Part shown: piece by piece, positions 17,856 through 26,535 of the stretch
Layout of the letters: the number at the start of each line of letters is the position of its first letter
How positions within the stretch are numbered: the first letter of the stretch is position 1
NCBI GenBank assembly: GCA_905182455.1
Contig: CAJJBJ010000001.1
Location: 107,501 to 167,899, forward strand
From: an uncultured Planktomarina sp.
Lineage (GTDB): Bacteria > Pseudomonadota > Alphaproteobacteria > Rhodobacterales > Rhodobacteraceae
Reading direction: 5' to 3'
Length of the DNA stretch: 60,399 bases
Notes under the pieces: generated by a model
Told to the model about the DNA's origin: nothing
The model's input: only the letters and a program-made list of their open reading frames with translations
Database searches by the model: none
Made by a program: the position numbers and the translations under genes

Positions 17856-17880
17856 AGCCAACCCCACACTGGGGTTGGCT
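17856..17880. terminator. Perfect stem-loop downstream of fdhA, possible terminator
   Basis: AGCCAACCCC and GGGGTTGGCT flank ACACT (10 pairs, five-base loop), 60 bases past the fdhA stop. In the fdhA transcript no immediate T-run follows, so it may end or protect the mRNA rather than act as a textbook terminator. Its loop and closing G/C bases match the hairpin at 10946-10970 when read on the opposite strand. Confidence 0.5.
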
Positions 17881-17939
17881 ATAGGTTTCACATTTTTTCG
17901 CTATCGTGATCGCGCGAGCACCCGAAAATCAGGCGAATC

Positions 17940-20735
17940 CTACTCGGCGGCGATTTGCTCCTCGACTTTCTCGACCTTTACAGCTGAGAATTTAAATTCA
18001 GGGATCTTTCCAAAGGGGTCAACGGCTGAGTTGGTCAGCAAGTTCGCGGCGGCTTCTACAAAAGCAAAGGGCAAAAACACCATATCAGGAGACACACCGC
18101 GATCTTCACGCGCCATGATGTCAATGCTGCCACGCTTTGTGGTCAATCGAACCAAACCGCCCGGAACCACATCCAGATTGCGCAGGGTAGACGGATGCAG
18201 TGAGCAATTCGCCTCAGGCTCAACCGAATCCAACACTTTAGAGCGGCGTGTCATTGAGCCGGTGTGCCAATGCTCCAATTGCCGACCAGTGGTCAGGATC
18301 ATTGGGTATTCGTCATCAGGCACATCGTCCGGTGCTATCAAATCCGCAGGGGTAAACCTCGCACGGCCATCTGCCCTTGGGAAGCCATCGCCAAACACGA
18401 TAGGTTGGCCCGGATCTGTGGGGGACAAAGACGGATAGGTCACCGCATTTTCATCTTCCAACCGGTCCCAACTTATATTGTCGAAGGACTTCATGGTTAG
18501 CTTCATTTCCGCAAATACTTGGCTTGGGTGATCATAGGTCCAGCCGAGACCCAGACGCTTGGCCAGCTCAACTTCAATCCACCAATCCGCGCGCGCTTCA
18601 CCGGGAGGAGATACTGCCGGACGGCCCATCTGCACTTGGCGGTTGGTATTAGTCACGGTGCCCGCCTTCTCGGCAAAAGCTGCTGCGGGCAGAATCACAT
18701 CCGCATAATTGGCAGTTTCGGTTATGAAAATATCCTGCACCACCAGATGCTCCAACTTCGCCAAAGCATCGCGGGCATGGGCCACATCTGGATCAGACAT
18801 CGCCGGGTTTTCACCCAGGACATACATCCCACGAATGTCGCCCGTGTGTACCGCATTCATAATCTCTGTCACAGTCAAACCTTTGTTGGGATCAAGTGGC
18901 TCGTTTACACCACCATCACGCGCCCAAACATCGGCGAACTTTTGGCGAACTTCATCGCTCACCACAGTTTGCATGTCTGGCAGGAACATCGGGATAAGCC
19001 CCGCATCCGACGCGCCCTGCACATTGTTTTGCCCCCGCAGAGGATGCAATCCAGTACCCGGACGGCCAACTTGGCCGGTCATCAAACCAAGGCTTATGAG
19101 ACAGCGCGAATTATCAGTGCCGTGGATATGCTGCGACACGCCCATACCCCAGAAGATCATACCTGCTTTAGCACCGGCAAACGTCCGCGCCACATCGCGC
19201 AGAGTTTCCGCATCAATGCCGCAAATGCCCGCCATTTTTTCTGGGCTAAAATCTTTTAGATGTGCCTTCTCAGCTTCCCAGTTTTCGGTATAGGCCTCGA
19301 TGTATTGCTGGTCGTACAGCCCTTCCTCAACGATCACATGCATGATCGCATTGAGCATGCTCACATCCGCACCAGGACGGAATTGCAGCATGTGACTGGC
19401 AAAGCGCTTCAGGGCCTGACCACGAGGATCCATCACAATCAGCTTGCCGCCACGTTTGGTGAATTGCTTGAAATATGTGGCAGCAACCGGATGGTTTTCA
19501 ATTGGGTTGGCCCCAATCACAATCGCCACATCCGCATTTTTGATCTCGTTAAAGGTAGCAGTCACCGCACCTGAACCCACATTCTCCATCAAAGCAGCCA
19601 CGCTGGAGGCGTGACACAGACGGGTGCAGTGATCGACATTGTTGTGGCCGAAGCCCTGCCGAATTAGCTTTTGAAACAAATAGGCTTCTTCGTTGGTGCA
19701 TTTGGCCGAGCCAAAACCCGCTACAGATGCGCCACCGCGTGATTGCTTCAGCTTGGCCATGCCGCCAGCGGCAAAATCAAGCGCCTCTTCCCAGCTGGCT
19801 TCACGAAACACATCGCCCCAATTGCCCGGATCCACGTTCAAGCCCTTGGCTGGCGCATCATCTCTGCGGATCAGCGGTTTGGTAAGGCGGTGATCGTGAT
19901 GAATATAGTCAAAGCCAAACCGCCCCTTCACACAAAGTCGTCCTTCATTGGCGGGGCCATTAATGCCATCCACATATTTCACACGGCCATCTTTGACCTT
20001 CAGGCTTACCTGACAGCCGACCCCACAGAAGGGGCATATACTATCAACTTCGCTGTCAAAATCCTTGCTATCTCCAACTTGATTGTCGTCTGTCACAGTG
20101 GCGGGCATCAACGCACCCGTTGGGCAAGCCTGCACACATTCGCCACAAGCTACACAGCTGCTCTCACCCATTGGATCGGCCATATCAAAGGTCGGGTAAG
20201 CATCATGACCGCGGCCAGACATGCCGATCACATCATTCACTTGAACTTCACGGCAGGCCCGCACGCACAGGCCGCATTGGATGCACGCATCCAGATTGAC
20301 TGACATCGCAACATGGCTGTCATCCAAAAGCGGAATGCGCCCATCTTCCAACTTGGGAAAACGGCTTTCCAACACGCCTTGACCGGTGGCCATGTCCCAA
20401 AGATGGCTTGATTTGTCATGCGCCACCTCTTGGTCTGGCTGGTCGGCCACCAACATTTCCATCACCATCCGACGCGCCTGCGTGGCGCGGTCAGACCGTG
20501 TGTGCACAACCATGCCTTCAGATACCGGTCGGATACAGGACGCAACCAAAGTACGCTCGCCCTCAACCTCAACCATACAGGCCCGGCAATTACCATCGGC
20601 CCGGTATCCCGGTTCGTCACGGTGACAAAGATGCGGAATGATAAAACCCTGCCCCTTGGTCACATCCCAAATTGTCTGTCCAGCTGGGGCCGAAACTTCG
20701 GCTCCATCTAGGGTGAATGTGACGGTATCTGACAT
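17940..20735 (-). CDS. Formate dehydrogenase alpha subunit (molybdopterin, iron-sulfur)
   Basis: Catalytic subunit of a cytoplasmic-type formate dehydrogenase, 931 residues, oxidising formate to CO2. The N terminus is a [2Fe-2S] domain with cysteines in HLCHRDEPGYRADGNCRAC and VASCIRP. Two [4Fe-4S] sites follow (CIQCGLCVRAC and CVACGECVQACPTG). Then comes the molybdopterin domain with CPFCGVGC and a further cysteine at RLCVKG, and the active-site cysteine in DHCTRLCHASS (Cys, not Sec). The His/Cys3 cluster that NuoG and FdsA carry after the first domain is absent: HDKSSHLWDM stands there. The C-terminal Mo-binding domain has LTTGRQLEHWHTGSMTRRS. AGGAG precedes the ATG. No beta, gamma, FdhD or FdsD gene is adjacent. 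Confidence 0.92.
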   Translation of the reverse strand: MSDTVTFTLDGAEVSAPAGQTIWDVTKGQGFIIPHLCHRDEPGYRADGNCRACMVEVEGERTLVASCIRPVSEGMVVHTRSDRATQARRMVMEMLVADQPDQEVAHDKSSHLWDMATGQGVLESRFPKLEDGRIPLLDDSHVAMSVNLDACIQCGLCVRACREVQVNDVIGMSGRGHDAYPTFDMADPMGESSCVACGECVQACPTGALMPATVTDDNQVGDSKDFDSEVDSICPFCGVGCQVSLKVKDGRVKYVDGINGPANEGRLCVKGRFGFDYIHHDHRLTKPLIRRDDAPAKGLNVDPGNWGDVFREASWEEALDFAAGGMAKLKQSRGGASVAGFGSAKCTNEEAYLFQKLIRQGFGHNNVDHCTRLCHASSVAALMENVGSGAVTATFNEIKNADVAIVIGANPIENHPVAATYFKQFTKRGGKLIVMDPRGQALKRFASHMLQFRPGADVSMLNAIMHVIVEEGLYDQQYIEAYTENWEAEKAHLKDFSPEKMAGICGIDAETLRDVARTFAGAKAGMIFWGMGVSQHIHGTDNSRCLISLGLMTGQVGRPGTGLHPLRGQNNVQGASDAGLIPMFLPDMQTVVSDEVRQKFADVWARDGGVNEPLDPNKGLTVTEIMNAVHTGDIRGMYVLGENPAMSDPDVAHARDALAKLEHLVVQDIFITETANYADVILPAAAFAEKAGTVTNTNRQVQMGRPAVSPPGEARADWWIEVELAKRLGLGWTYDHPSQVFAEMKLTMKSFDNISWDRLEDENAVTYPSLSPTDPGQPIVFGDGFPRADGRARFTPADLIAPDDVPDDEYPMILTTGRQLEHWHTGSMTRRSKVLDSVEPEANCSLHPSTLRNLDVVPGGLVRLTTKRGSIDIMAREDRGVSPDMVFLPFAFVEAAANLLTNSAVDPFGKIPEFKFSAVKVEKVEEQIAAE

Positions 20736-20893
20736 CGGACGACTCCTGCGAATTTATCCCTGTTTAGACCAAACCAGCATCGCAAACACATGCCATACGC
20801 GACAGGCACAGCCGAATTTGCGCCAAGCGACGTTTCCAATCCGATCGAAAGGAGCCGATTGGCAAAGATTATGAAACACGATATTGCAACCGA

Positions 20894-21553
20894 ATGATGA
20901 AAACAGAAATTATCCTCATTCGCCATGGCCAAGCAAATACTGGCGCGCAAGATGAAGAAAGCTACGACCGGCTGTCTGACACAGGCCATCAACAAGCCAA
21001 TTGGCTGGGTGAGTATCTGCGTGGCCATGGAGAAGAATTTGACCGGGTAATTTGCGGGAGCCTGAGACGGCACCGTGAAACTGCCTCGGGGTTAGATTTG
21101 CCCCATGACGTGGCCATTGACCCCCGCGTCAATGAAATGCGCTATTTTGATTTGGCTCATGAGTACCACACCCAAACCCAGACGCCTGTACCAAATTCGA
21201 CCGAGGAATTTGCCCAACAAATCCCACATCTACTCACCGCTTGGCAAAGTGGTTCCTTGGACAATGCGCATATCAGCTATATGGATTTTGCGCAGCAGTG
21301 TGCGGATGTGATGTCAGAGCTGGCAATACAGGGCGGGCGCAGCTTGATTGTGACCTCCGGCGGCGTGATTGGCATGGCCATCGCGCAGCATTTGGCCCTC
21401 GGGCCAGAGGGATTTGCCCGAGTGATGTTGCCGATACACAATTCCTCCATGCATCGTTTTGACGTCTGGAATGGGGCCACACATATGGCGGGTTACAACG
21501 CCACCCCGCATTTGGATGGCGCAGATCGCCGCCACGCCCGCACAAATATCTAG
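20894..21553 (+). CDS. Histidine phosphatase (phosphoglycerate mutase-like) family protein
   Basis: About 219 residues with the phosphohistidine motif LIRHGQAN near the N terminus and the second-histidine region LIVTSGGVIG replacing the usual SHG. GSLRRHRETA supplies the conserved arginine. The missing second histidine (TSGGV rather than SHGGV) may alter activity. Members dephosphorylate small molecules or proteins, and the substrate is unknown. A start at 20894 or one codon later is equally possible. Nine bases separate it from the following GST gene, so an operon with GST and the saccharopine-dehydrogenase-like gene is likely. It is divergent from fdhA. Confidence 0.82.
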   Translation: MMKTEIILIRHGQANTGAQDEESYDRLSDTGHQQANWLGEYLRGHGEEFDRVICGSLRRHRETASGLDLPHDVAIDPRVNEMRYFDLAHEYHTQTQTPVPNSTEEFAQQIPHLLTAWQSGSLDNAHISYMDFAQQCADVMSELAIQGGRSLIVTSGGVIGMAIAQHLALGPEGFARVMLPIHNSSMHRFDVWNGATHMAGYNATPHLDGADRRHARTNI

Positions 21554-21562
21554 GAGATAGAC

Positions 21563-22162
21563 ATGCTCAAACTATTTGCCGCCAAACATACAGTGTCTCT
21601 GGCCTCAGCATTGATTTTAGAAGAGCTGGGTACCGAATATGAGCTGTGCTTGGTCGATATTGCGGCCCGCGCGCAGCGCGAAAAGCCCTATTTGGACATA
21701 AATCCCAAGGGCCGGGTGCCCACGCTTGTGACTCCCGACGGAATTTTGACAGAAACAGGGGCGATTTTGGAATATATTGCGCCCAATCTTATGCCGGAAG
21801 ATGCCTTCACCTGCGCCAAGATCCGCGAGTTTATGCATTATTTGGCCGCAACCATGCATGTGAACCACGCGCATAAACTGCGCGGCAAACGCTGGGCAGA
21901 TCTCAAAGAGTCCCGTGCAGATATGACCGCGAAAATACCCCAAACTATGTCGGAAAGCTGTGCCTATGTTGAGACCTTGATTATGGGCCCTTACATTTTC
22001 GGATCTGAAATCACCATCGCCGATGCGCATCTGTTCACCTTGTCACAATGGCTGGAGGGGGACGGTGTGGATATCAATATCTATCCAAAACTGGCCGCAT
22101 TCGAGCGTGCCTTTGCGGCCCGTCCCTCTGTGGCCGCCGTCCATGCTAAAGGTCTGCTATGA
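21563..22162 (+). CDS. Glutathione S-transferase family protein
   Basis: GST of 199 residues with the thioredoxin-like N-terminal domain (MLKLFAAKHTVSLASALILEELG), the cis-proline motif NPKGRVPTLV and the glutathione-contacting LTETGAILEYI, then an all-helical C-terminal domain with the N-capping segment EITIADAHLFTLSQWL. AGGAG precedes the ATG. Its stop overlaps the next start by ATGA, implying coupled translation with the saccharopine-dehydrogenase-like gene. Substrate unknown. Confidence 0.9.
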   Translation: MLKLFAAKHTVSLASALILEELGTEYELCLVDIAARAQREKPYLDINPKGRVPTLVTPDGILTETGAILEYIAPNLMPEDAFTCAKIREFMHYLAATMHVNHAHKLRGKRWADLKESRADMTAKIPQTMSESCAYVETLIMGPYIFGSEITIADAHLFTLSQWLEGDGVDINIYPKLAAFERAFAARPSVAAVHAKGLL

Positions 22163-23196
22163 CCCATCTTTGGATCAGGGCCGAACAGCGCCCTAATGAA
22201 CAACGTGTTGGCGTCACGCCGGCGGGTGTGCAAGCCTTGCTGGAGGCAGGTTTTGAGGTGACCCTTGAACAAGACCCAACCCGCGCCATTCAGACCGAGG
22301 CCTATGCAGGGGTTCAACTTGCAAGCACTGGCAATTGGCAAACCGCCCCTCAAGACGCCATCATCATGGGACTAAAAGAATTGCCCGATGACGGCACGCC
22401 GCTGCGGCACCGGCACATCATGTTTGGCCATGCCTATAAGGGCCAGCCCGATGGTCAACGTCTTTTGGCCCGATTCAAGGCCGGTGGCGGTACGCTGTAT
22501 GACCTCGAATATCTCACCAATGAAGCTGGCCGTCGGGTCGCAGCTTTTGGTTATTGGGCCGGATATGCCGGTGCGGCCGTGGCGCTCAAAAGCTGGGCAG
22601 CAGCGCAAGCAGGCGATCTCTGTGGCCCTGTGCAGGCCTTTGCCTGCGCATCTGATCTTATGGCAAATGTCGCCGCAGATCTAGGCCACGCACAGCCCAC
22701 AGTGATCATTATCGGCGCAAAAGGCCGTGTGGGCAGCGGTGCTGCCGATTTTTGTGCAGCACTTGGGGCCCCAGTGACTGAGTGGGATGTGGCAGAGACC
22801 GCCCATGGCGGCCCCTATCCCGAAATTCTGGCTCATGATATTTTTCTCAATTGTATTTTGGCCAATCAAGACACCCCAGTCTTTGTACCAGCCTCCGCAA
22901 AAACTGACCCGCGCCAGCTTATGGTGATAGGCGATATAGCCTGCGATCCAGACAGCGCCTATTCTCCGATCAAAGTCTATGACCGAGCCACCAGCTGGGA
23001 CAAACCCGCTCTACGCACTCAGGGTGCACCAATCTTGGATGTCACCGCCATCGACAACCTACCCTCAATTCTGCCCCGCGAAAGCTCTGAAGATTTTGCA
23101 GCTCAGCTCCTGCCAAGCCTCCTAGCCCTCAAGCAGTTTGATACCGGTGTATGGGGCAAGGCAAAGGGTATATTTGACCGCCATGTTGGGGGTTGA
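22159..23196 (+). CDS. Saccharopine dehydrogenase (NAD+, L-lysine-forming)-like protein
   Basis: 345 residues of the alanine dehydrogenase/LYS1 fold. The N terminus LWIRAEQRPNEQRVGVTPAG carries the conserved Arg/Lys substrate region, MGLKELPDDGTPLRHRHIMF contains the LYS1-type Lys and His block, and the Rossmann segment is VIIIGAKGRVGSGA. In fungi the enzyme makes lysine from saccharopine; in alphaproteobacteria members are found but their role is less clear. As dapB is present in this window, lysine is probably made by the diaminopimelate route, so this enzyme may serve lysine degradation or another imino-acid reaction. It starts inside the stop of the GST gene (ATGA). Confidence 0.82.
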   Translation: MTHLWIRAEQRPNEQRVGVTPAGVQALLEAGFEVTLEQDPTRAIQTEAYAGVQLASTGNWQTAPQDAIIMGLKELPDDGTPLRHRHIMFGHAYKGQPDGQRLLARFKAGGGTLYDLEYLTNEAGRRVAAFGYWAGYAGAAVALKSWAAAQAGDLCGPVQAFACASDLMANVAADLGHAQPTVIIIGAKGRVGSGAADFCAALGAPVTEWDVAETAHGGPYPEILAHDIFLNCILANQDTPVFVPASAKTDPRQLMVIGDIACDPDSAYSPIKVYDRATSWDKPALRTQGAPILDVTAIDNLPSILPRESSEDFAAQLLPSLLALKQFDTGVWGKAKGIFDRHVGG

Positions 23197-23220
23197 AGGT
23201 CTGGTAAGGGCTTCAACCCC
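23189..23220. terminator. Bidirectional stem-loop between convergent genes
   Basis: GGGGTTGAAG and CTTCAACCCC form a perfect 10-pair stem around a 12-base loop. The stop codon of the saccharopine-dehydrogenase-like gene lies within the first arm and the SDR gene of the other strand ends 36 bases away. No T-run on either side. Confidence 0.65.
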
Positions 23221-23255
23221 GGGCCCAGTCAACAACCAAACTTCTAAATCCAGCC

Positions 23256-23984
23256 CTAACGAAACACCCGGTAATACAGCCAATCGGGCCAGAACTGGCT
23301 GAAGCGAAACAGCCATGAGAATAGGGTGGGAAAGCTGCGTTTGAAGCGGGTGCTTTGCATGTGTTTGAACATGTGGTCTGCGGCCTCCTCGGGCGACATG
23401 AGGAACGGCATATGGAAGGTATTTTTCTCGGTCAGCCTTGTTTTGATGAAACCCGGGTTAACCACTTGAACTTTGATGCCTGAACGCCTCAGATCGGCAT
23501 AAAGGCTTTCGGCCAAAGCCATGACCCCAGCCTTGGACGCCCCATAGCCAATTGCACCTGGCAGTCCGCGAAACCCGGACAGGCTGCCCGTGATCACTAT
23601 ATGGCCCACATCGCGCTGCAAAAACTGTGGCATAACTTGATTGAGCACCCGAAATGCGCCAACAAAATTGATATCCGCCATGGCCAAGGCAGAAGCCCCA
23701 TCCCAATCACGCGCAGACATAGGCCAATAGACTCCGGCCAAAAATACCAACCCGTCCACATGACCCAAGGCCGCGCCAGCCTGCGCAACAGAGGCTTCAT
23801 CGGCCAAATCCAGCGGCAAAACTTGGGTCTTGCCCGGCAAATCATCCGCCAAGGATTGCAACCGGTCTTCCGCGCGGGCGGATAGGATTAACTCAGCCCC
23901 CGCCGCACTCAGCTTATGGGACAAAGCACGGCCTAGCCCTTCGCTGGCACCCACCAACCAATATCGTTTCCCGTCAAACCTCAT
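23256..23984 (-). CDS. SDR-family oxidoreductase, last gene of the RpoE-linked operon
   Basis: Short-chain dehydrogenase, 242 residues, starting MRFDGKRYWLVGASEGLG with the cofactor motif GASEGLG. The catalytic set is visible as VITGSLSGFRG (Ser), YGASK (Tyr and Lys) and the later NPGFIKTRLT. Its ATG at 23984 overlaps the DUF3833 stop (ATGA); a much longer upstream frame is an artefact. As I recall, the orthologous Rhodobacter sphaeroides cluster RSP_1087-1091 belongs to the core RpoE singlet-oxygen regulon. Substrate unknown. Confidence 0.88.
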   Translation of the reverse strand: MRFDGKRYWLVGASEGLGRALSHKLSAAGAELILSARAEDRLQSLADDLPGKTQVLPLDLADEASVAQAGAALGHVDGLVFLAGVYWPMSARDWDGASALAMADINFVGAFRVLNQVMPQFLQRDVGHIVITGSLSGFRGLPGAIGYGASKAGVMALAESLYADLRRSGIKVQVVNPGFIKTRLTEKNTFHMPFLMSPEEAADHMFKHMQSTRFKRSFPTLFSWLFRFSQFWPDWLYYRVFR

Positions 23985-24547
23985 TTTGCAACACGCGCAT
24001 CCGTTGGCATCGGCCGCATTGTAGCAACTAGCTCCGCCACTTTGATTCCAAATTTGCGAAATTGACTGCGATTCATGATCGAACCGTTTTCCATGAGATA
24101 CATCCAATCCGTGACCTGTAACGCATGGCCGCCAGCATCCTTGGTCAGTTGGATGGTGTAATTCAGCATCACCGTCGATCCCAGCTGCGTACCTTGCCCA
24201 GTGCCAAGAAGATCAGGTGCTTCGGCTTTAATTTGACCAGCATCATCCACCCTCAGCGTCCATTCACGGTGCTGGATGTTGCCGCTGTCATAGCGAAAGT
24301 CCTCAGTCATCCGGCCGGTGTTACCCTGCCACTCAGCATGCATCTGCGCCACAAAGCGCGATGTCACCCGGCCAAAGGGGCCGTAAATGATACCTTCACA
24401 GAGCATGTCGCCATTAAGCTGCTCGCGAATATCAAATGCCGGTGTCGTGGTGGCATAGTTACTTGGTTTTTGCGCTAGAAACCCGGTTTTATACTGAATT
24501 CCTAGGACCACCGCGAGCGTGCCCAATATTATGAATGCCAATGTCAT
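23981..24547 (-). CDS. DUF3833 family protein
   Basis: 188 residues with an N-terminal hydrophobic segment (TLAFIILGTLAVVLGIQ), probably a membrane anchor or uncleaved signal. A beta-rich domain follows, containing LNGDMLCEGIIYGPFGRV, FRYDSGNIQHREW, and MNRSQFRKFGIKVAEL near the end, matching DUF3833. Function unknown; family members co-occur with this SDR, DUF1365 and FAD oxidase gene set. ATGA overlaps at both ends couple it to the MFS and SDR genes. Confidence 0.85.
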   Translation of the reverse strand: MTLAFIILGTLAVVLGIQYKTGFLAQKPSNYATTTPAFDIREQLNGDMLCEGIIYGPFGRVTSRFVAQMHAEWQGNTGRMTEDFRYDSGNIQHREWTLRVDDAGQIKAEAPDLLGTGQGTQLGSTVMLNYTIQLTKDAGGHALQVTDWMYLMENGSIMNRSQFRKFGIKVAELVATMRPMPTDARVAK

Positions 24548-25783
24548 ATCTGTTCATCCTGCAATGGGGTTTTGATCAACAAGAGGATCGCAACCAGTTT
24601 TAAAAACAACGGACAAGCCGCGTAGAGAAATGTAAGTGTAAACAGTGCCTGCCCAGTTTGGTTGGAGGCTGTGGCGTCAAACCCCGCCATTTCGAGCAGC
24701 GGAAATAAAGCGATGGCGGCCAAAGCCAAGGTCAGCTTATTCATCAAGGACCAAAGCCCAAACCCCTGCGCGCCGTTGGGAGCAATGACGGCCAAACGTT
24801 GTGCAAAAGCCGCGGGCATAAGGGTCAAATCAGCGCCAATGCTGGCCCCAGAAATCACACAAACTAGCGCGAAAAGCCCCACATCACCAGTGTCAAGAAA
24901 GCCCACGACCGCAAAAATCACAATTGCCAAACTCATCGACCCAAGCAAAGCTCGGCGGGTGCCATAACGACGGGCCAGCGCGGCCCAGATTGGCGCTGAA
25001 GCGGCGGCAGACAGAAAGAACACCAACAGTAAAGCCCCCGCCCAAGCCGTAGCCTGCAAGCGGTGGGTCACAAAAAATAGAAACAGCGAGGAAGACACAG
25101 CCACCGGCAAGGCATTAACAAAGGCTAGCACCAACAGGCGGCGCGCAGGTAGGTCCTGCCAAATCAGTTTGAAGTTCGAGGGCACCCGCTGTGTCGGGCC
25201 CACCCATTGCCGGCGCATCACCCAGAGGGACAAGAAGCCCAATCGCCGCAAATCCGAGCGCAAAACTCAACATCGGCGCTTGTGTCCAAAGCACTAGCAA
25301 ACCCGGAGCGACCGCAGCCAAACACACCCCGATCAACGCCCCAGTTTCACGCCATGCAGCAACTTGCATATGCCCGCCAGGCAGGCTCGCAGCGGCGGTG
25401 ATGCCTTGGGCATAGAAATTGATGGTCAGAAAACTAAATGCGCTGAATAGTCCGGTAATAGACAAGGCGAACCAAAGCAACGGCGCGGTTCGCGGTGGAA
25501 TGGCGAAAAGCAAAATCATCGCCCCCACAAGAATGAAACCCGCAAAGCCAATCCAGAACCCGCGCTCACGCCCCAACCGCTCGGATATCCAGCCAAACAA
25601 AGGATCCTGCACAGCGTCCAACAATCGCAGCCAAAACAACACCGCAGCGATGGCAGTGAGTCCAACACCGTAGTTTTCCGCATAAAATGTTGGGGCGAAA
25701 ATGTAGATGGGCAAACCCGCCGCAGCCAGAAACCCACCAAACAAAGCAAAGGACGGCAAAGAGGGGCGTTGGGCAGTACTCAT
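24544..25783 (-). pseudogene. GPH/MFS_2-type transporter interrupted by an apparent one-base insertion
   Basis: Two overlapping frames together give one twelve-helix MFS_2 (sugar/cation symporter-like) protein of about 412 residues. Frame one starts MSTAQRPSLPSFALFGGFLAAAG and carries helices 1-6. After AAIGLL it runs into VPLGDAPAMGG and stops at 25115. The other frame picks up at LWVMRRQWVGPTQR and carries helices 7-12 to TPLQDEQI. Removing one C from the CCC run (GGG on the plus strand, 25227-25229) restores AAIGLLVLWVMRRQW, a natural junction. Either a sequencing error or a recent mutation. ATGA overlaps with both neighbours are intact. Confidence 0.8.
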
Positions 25784-26535
25784 CTGCTAAAATCGCTTTG
25801 CGGCGCTTCGGGGCAAGGCCTAAAGGTTGCCTTGCGCCACCACAACTTAGTAGCCTGCCAATGTATCAGCGCCAAAACCCGTCGCGAACCAAGGGGCCGG
25901 CGCAGAAAAGCCGACAGAATGGATTTACTCGAGAGAGGCTGACGCGGCCCGACGAGCGTTGCAATCAACCCACCACCCTTTCGCAGATATTCAATTGAGA
26001 TGCCAATCCGCTCGGCCCGAATGTCGAAGCGAAACCGATAGTCGCCCTGCGTCGGCTGAAAAGGCGACACATGGAAAATCTTCTGGGCTCCAATTTCATC
26101 TGATGGACCGATTGCGGCAAAATCATCACGGTGACACAGATAACTATGACGTTGGCCGAAGGTATTGCTGACCTCCGCGATCACCACCCTTAGATCGTCT
26201 TGTGCGTCAAAGCAGAGCCAAAAACTGACCGGATTGAAGACATGACCTAACATGCGCGGTTGCGCTAAGAGCAAAATGCGCTCTAGGCCCGGCAGATCTT
26301 CAGCCCGCAAAATATCTTCCGCCCAGCTGAGGCCCCGCCCCTGCTTTGGTGCTCCGCCATGATCCGCATCATAGAGGCTCCACAAATTAAACCGATTGCG
26401 CGAAAACAGACGGGGCCACGACGCCTGAGCATTCATGTCAATCAAGACGTAGTCGATGGCATAGCGAAACGCGTTTTCGACAGGCCCTTTACGCCCATGG
26501 TAGGTGTGAGCTTTGATATGATCGATGCTGCTCAT
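25780..26535 (-). CDS. DUF1365 family protein
   Basis: 251 residues matching DUF1365: AHTYHGRKGPVENAFRY near the N terminus, LLAQPRMLGHVFNPVSFWLC in the centre, FHVSPFQPTQGDYRF later. In the rhodobacterial RpoE regulon this family sits next to the FAD oxidase and has been linked, as I recall, to formation of unusual (furan) fatty acids under singlet-oxygen stress. No catalytic residues can be named from sequence. ATGA overlap with both the upstream FAD gene and the downstream MFS gene. Confidence 0.85.
   Translation of the reverse strand: MSSIDHIKAHTYHGRKGPVENAFRYAIDYVLIDMNAQASWPRLFSRNRFNLWSLYDADHGGAPKQGRGLSWAEDILRAEDLPGLERILLLAQPRMLGHVFNPVSFWLCFDAQDDLRVVIAEVSNTFGQRHSYLCHRDDFAAIGPSDEIGAQKIFHVSPFQPTQGDYRFRFDIRAERIGISIEYLRKGGGLIATLVGPRQPLSSKSILSAFLRRPLGSRRVLALIHWQATKLWWRKATFRPCPEAPQSDFSR

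Larger units (their letters stand above)
17396..17939. other. 544-base intergenic region between the ligase/transporter operon and fdhA
   Basis: Upstream of the ligase gene and downstream of fdhA. The part next to the ligase (17396-17660) is AT-rich, as a promoter region would be, and holds the palindrome at 17517-17532. The rest (17690-17900) is G+C-richer, with short inverted repeats (CGAAGC/GCTTCG near 17737) and a perfect hairpin at 17856-17880. A minus-strand frame of 70 codons (17657-17869) is open but not convincing as a gene. Confidence 0.6.

Noticed and set aside
17657-17869. 70-codon minus-strand frame in the fdhA-ligase gap
   Set aside because: No Shine-Dalgarno, runs through hairpin arms, and composition is not protein-like; the PKDRK peptide is noted as an observation only.
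18519-19293. Two long plus-strand open frames opposite fdhA
   Set aside because: Shadows of the formate dehydrogenase coding sequence; low-complexity His/Arg/Ile composition.
17940-20735. Selenocysteine in formate dehydrogenase
   Set aside because: The active-site codon encodes Cys in the RLCHASS stretch; there is no in-frame TGA.
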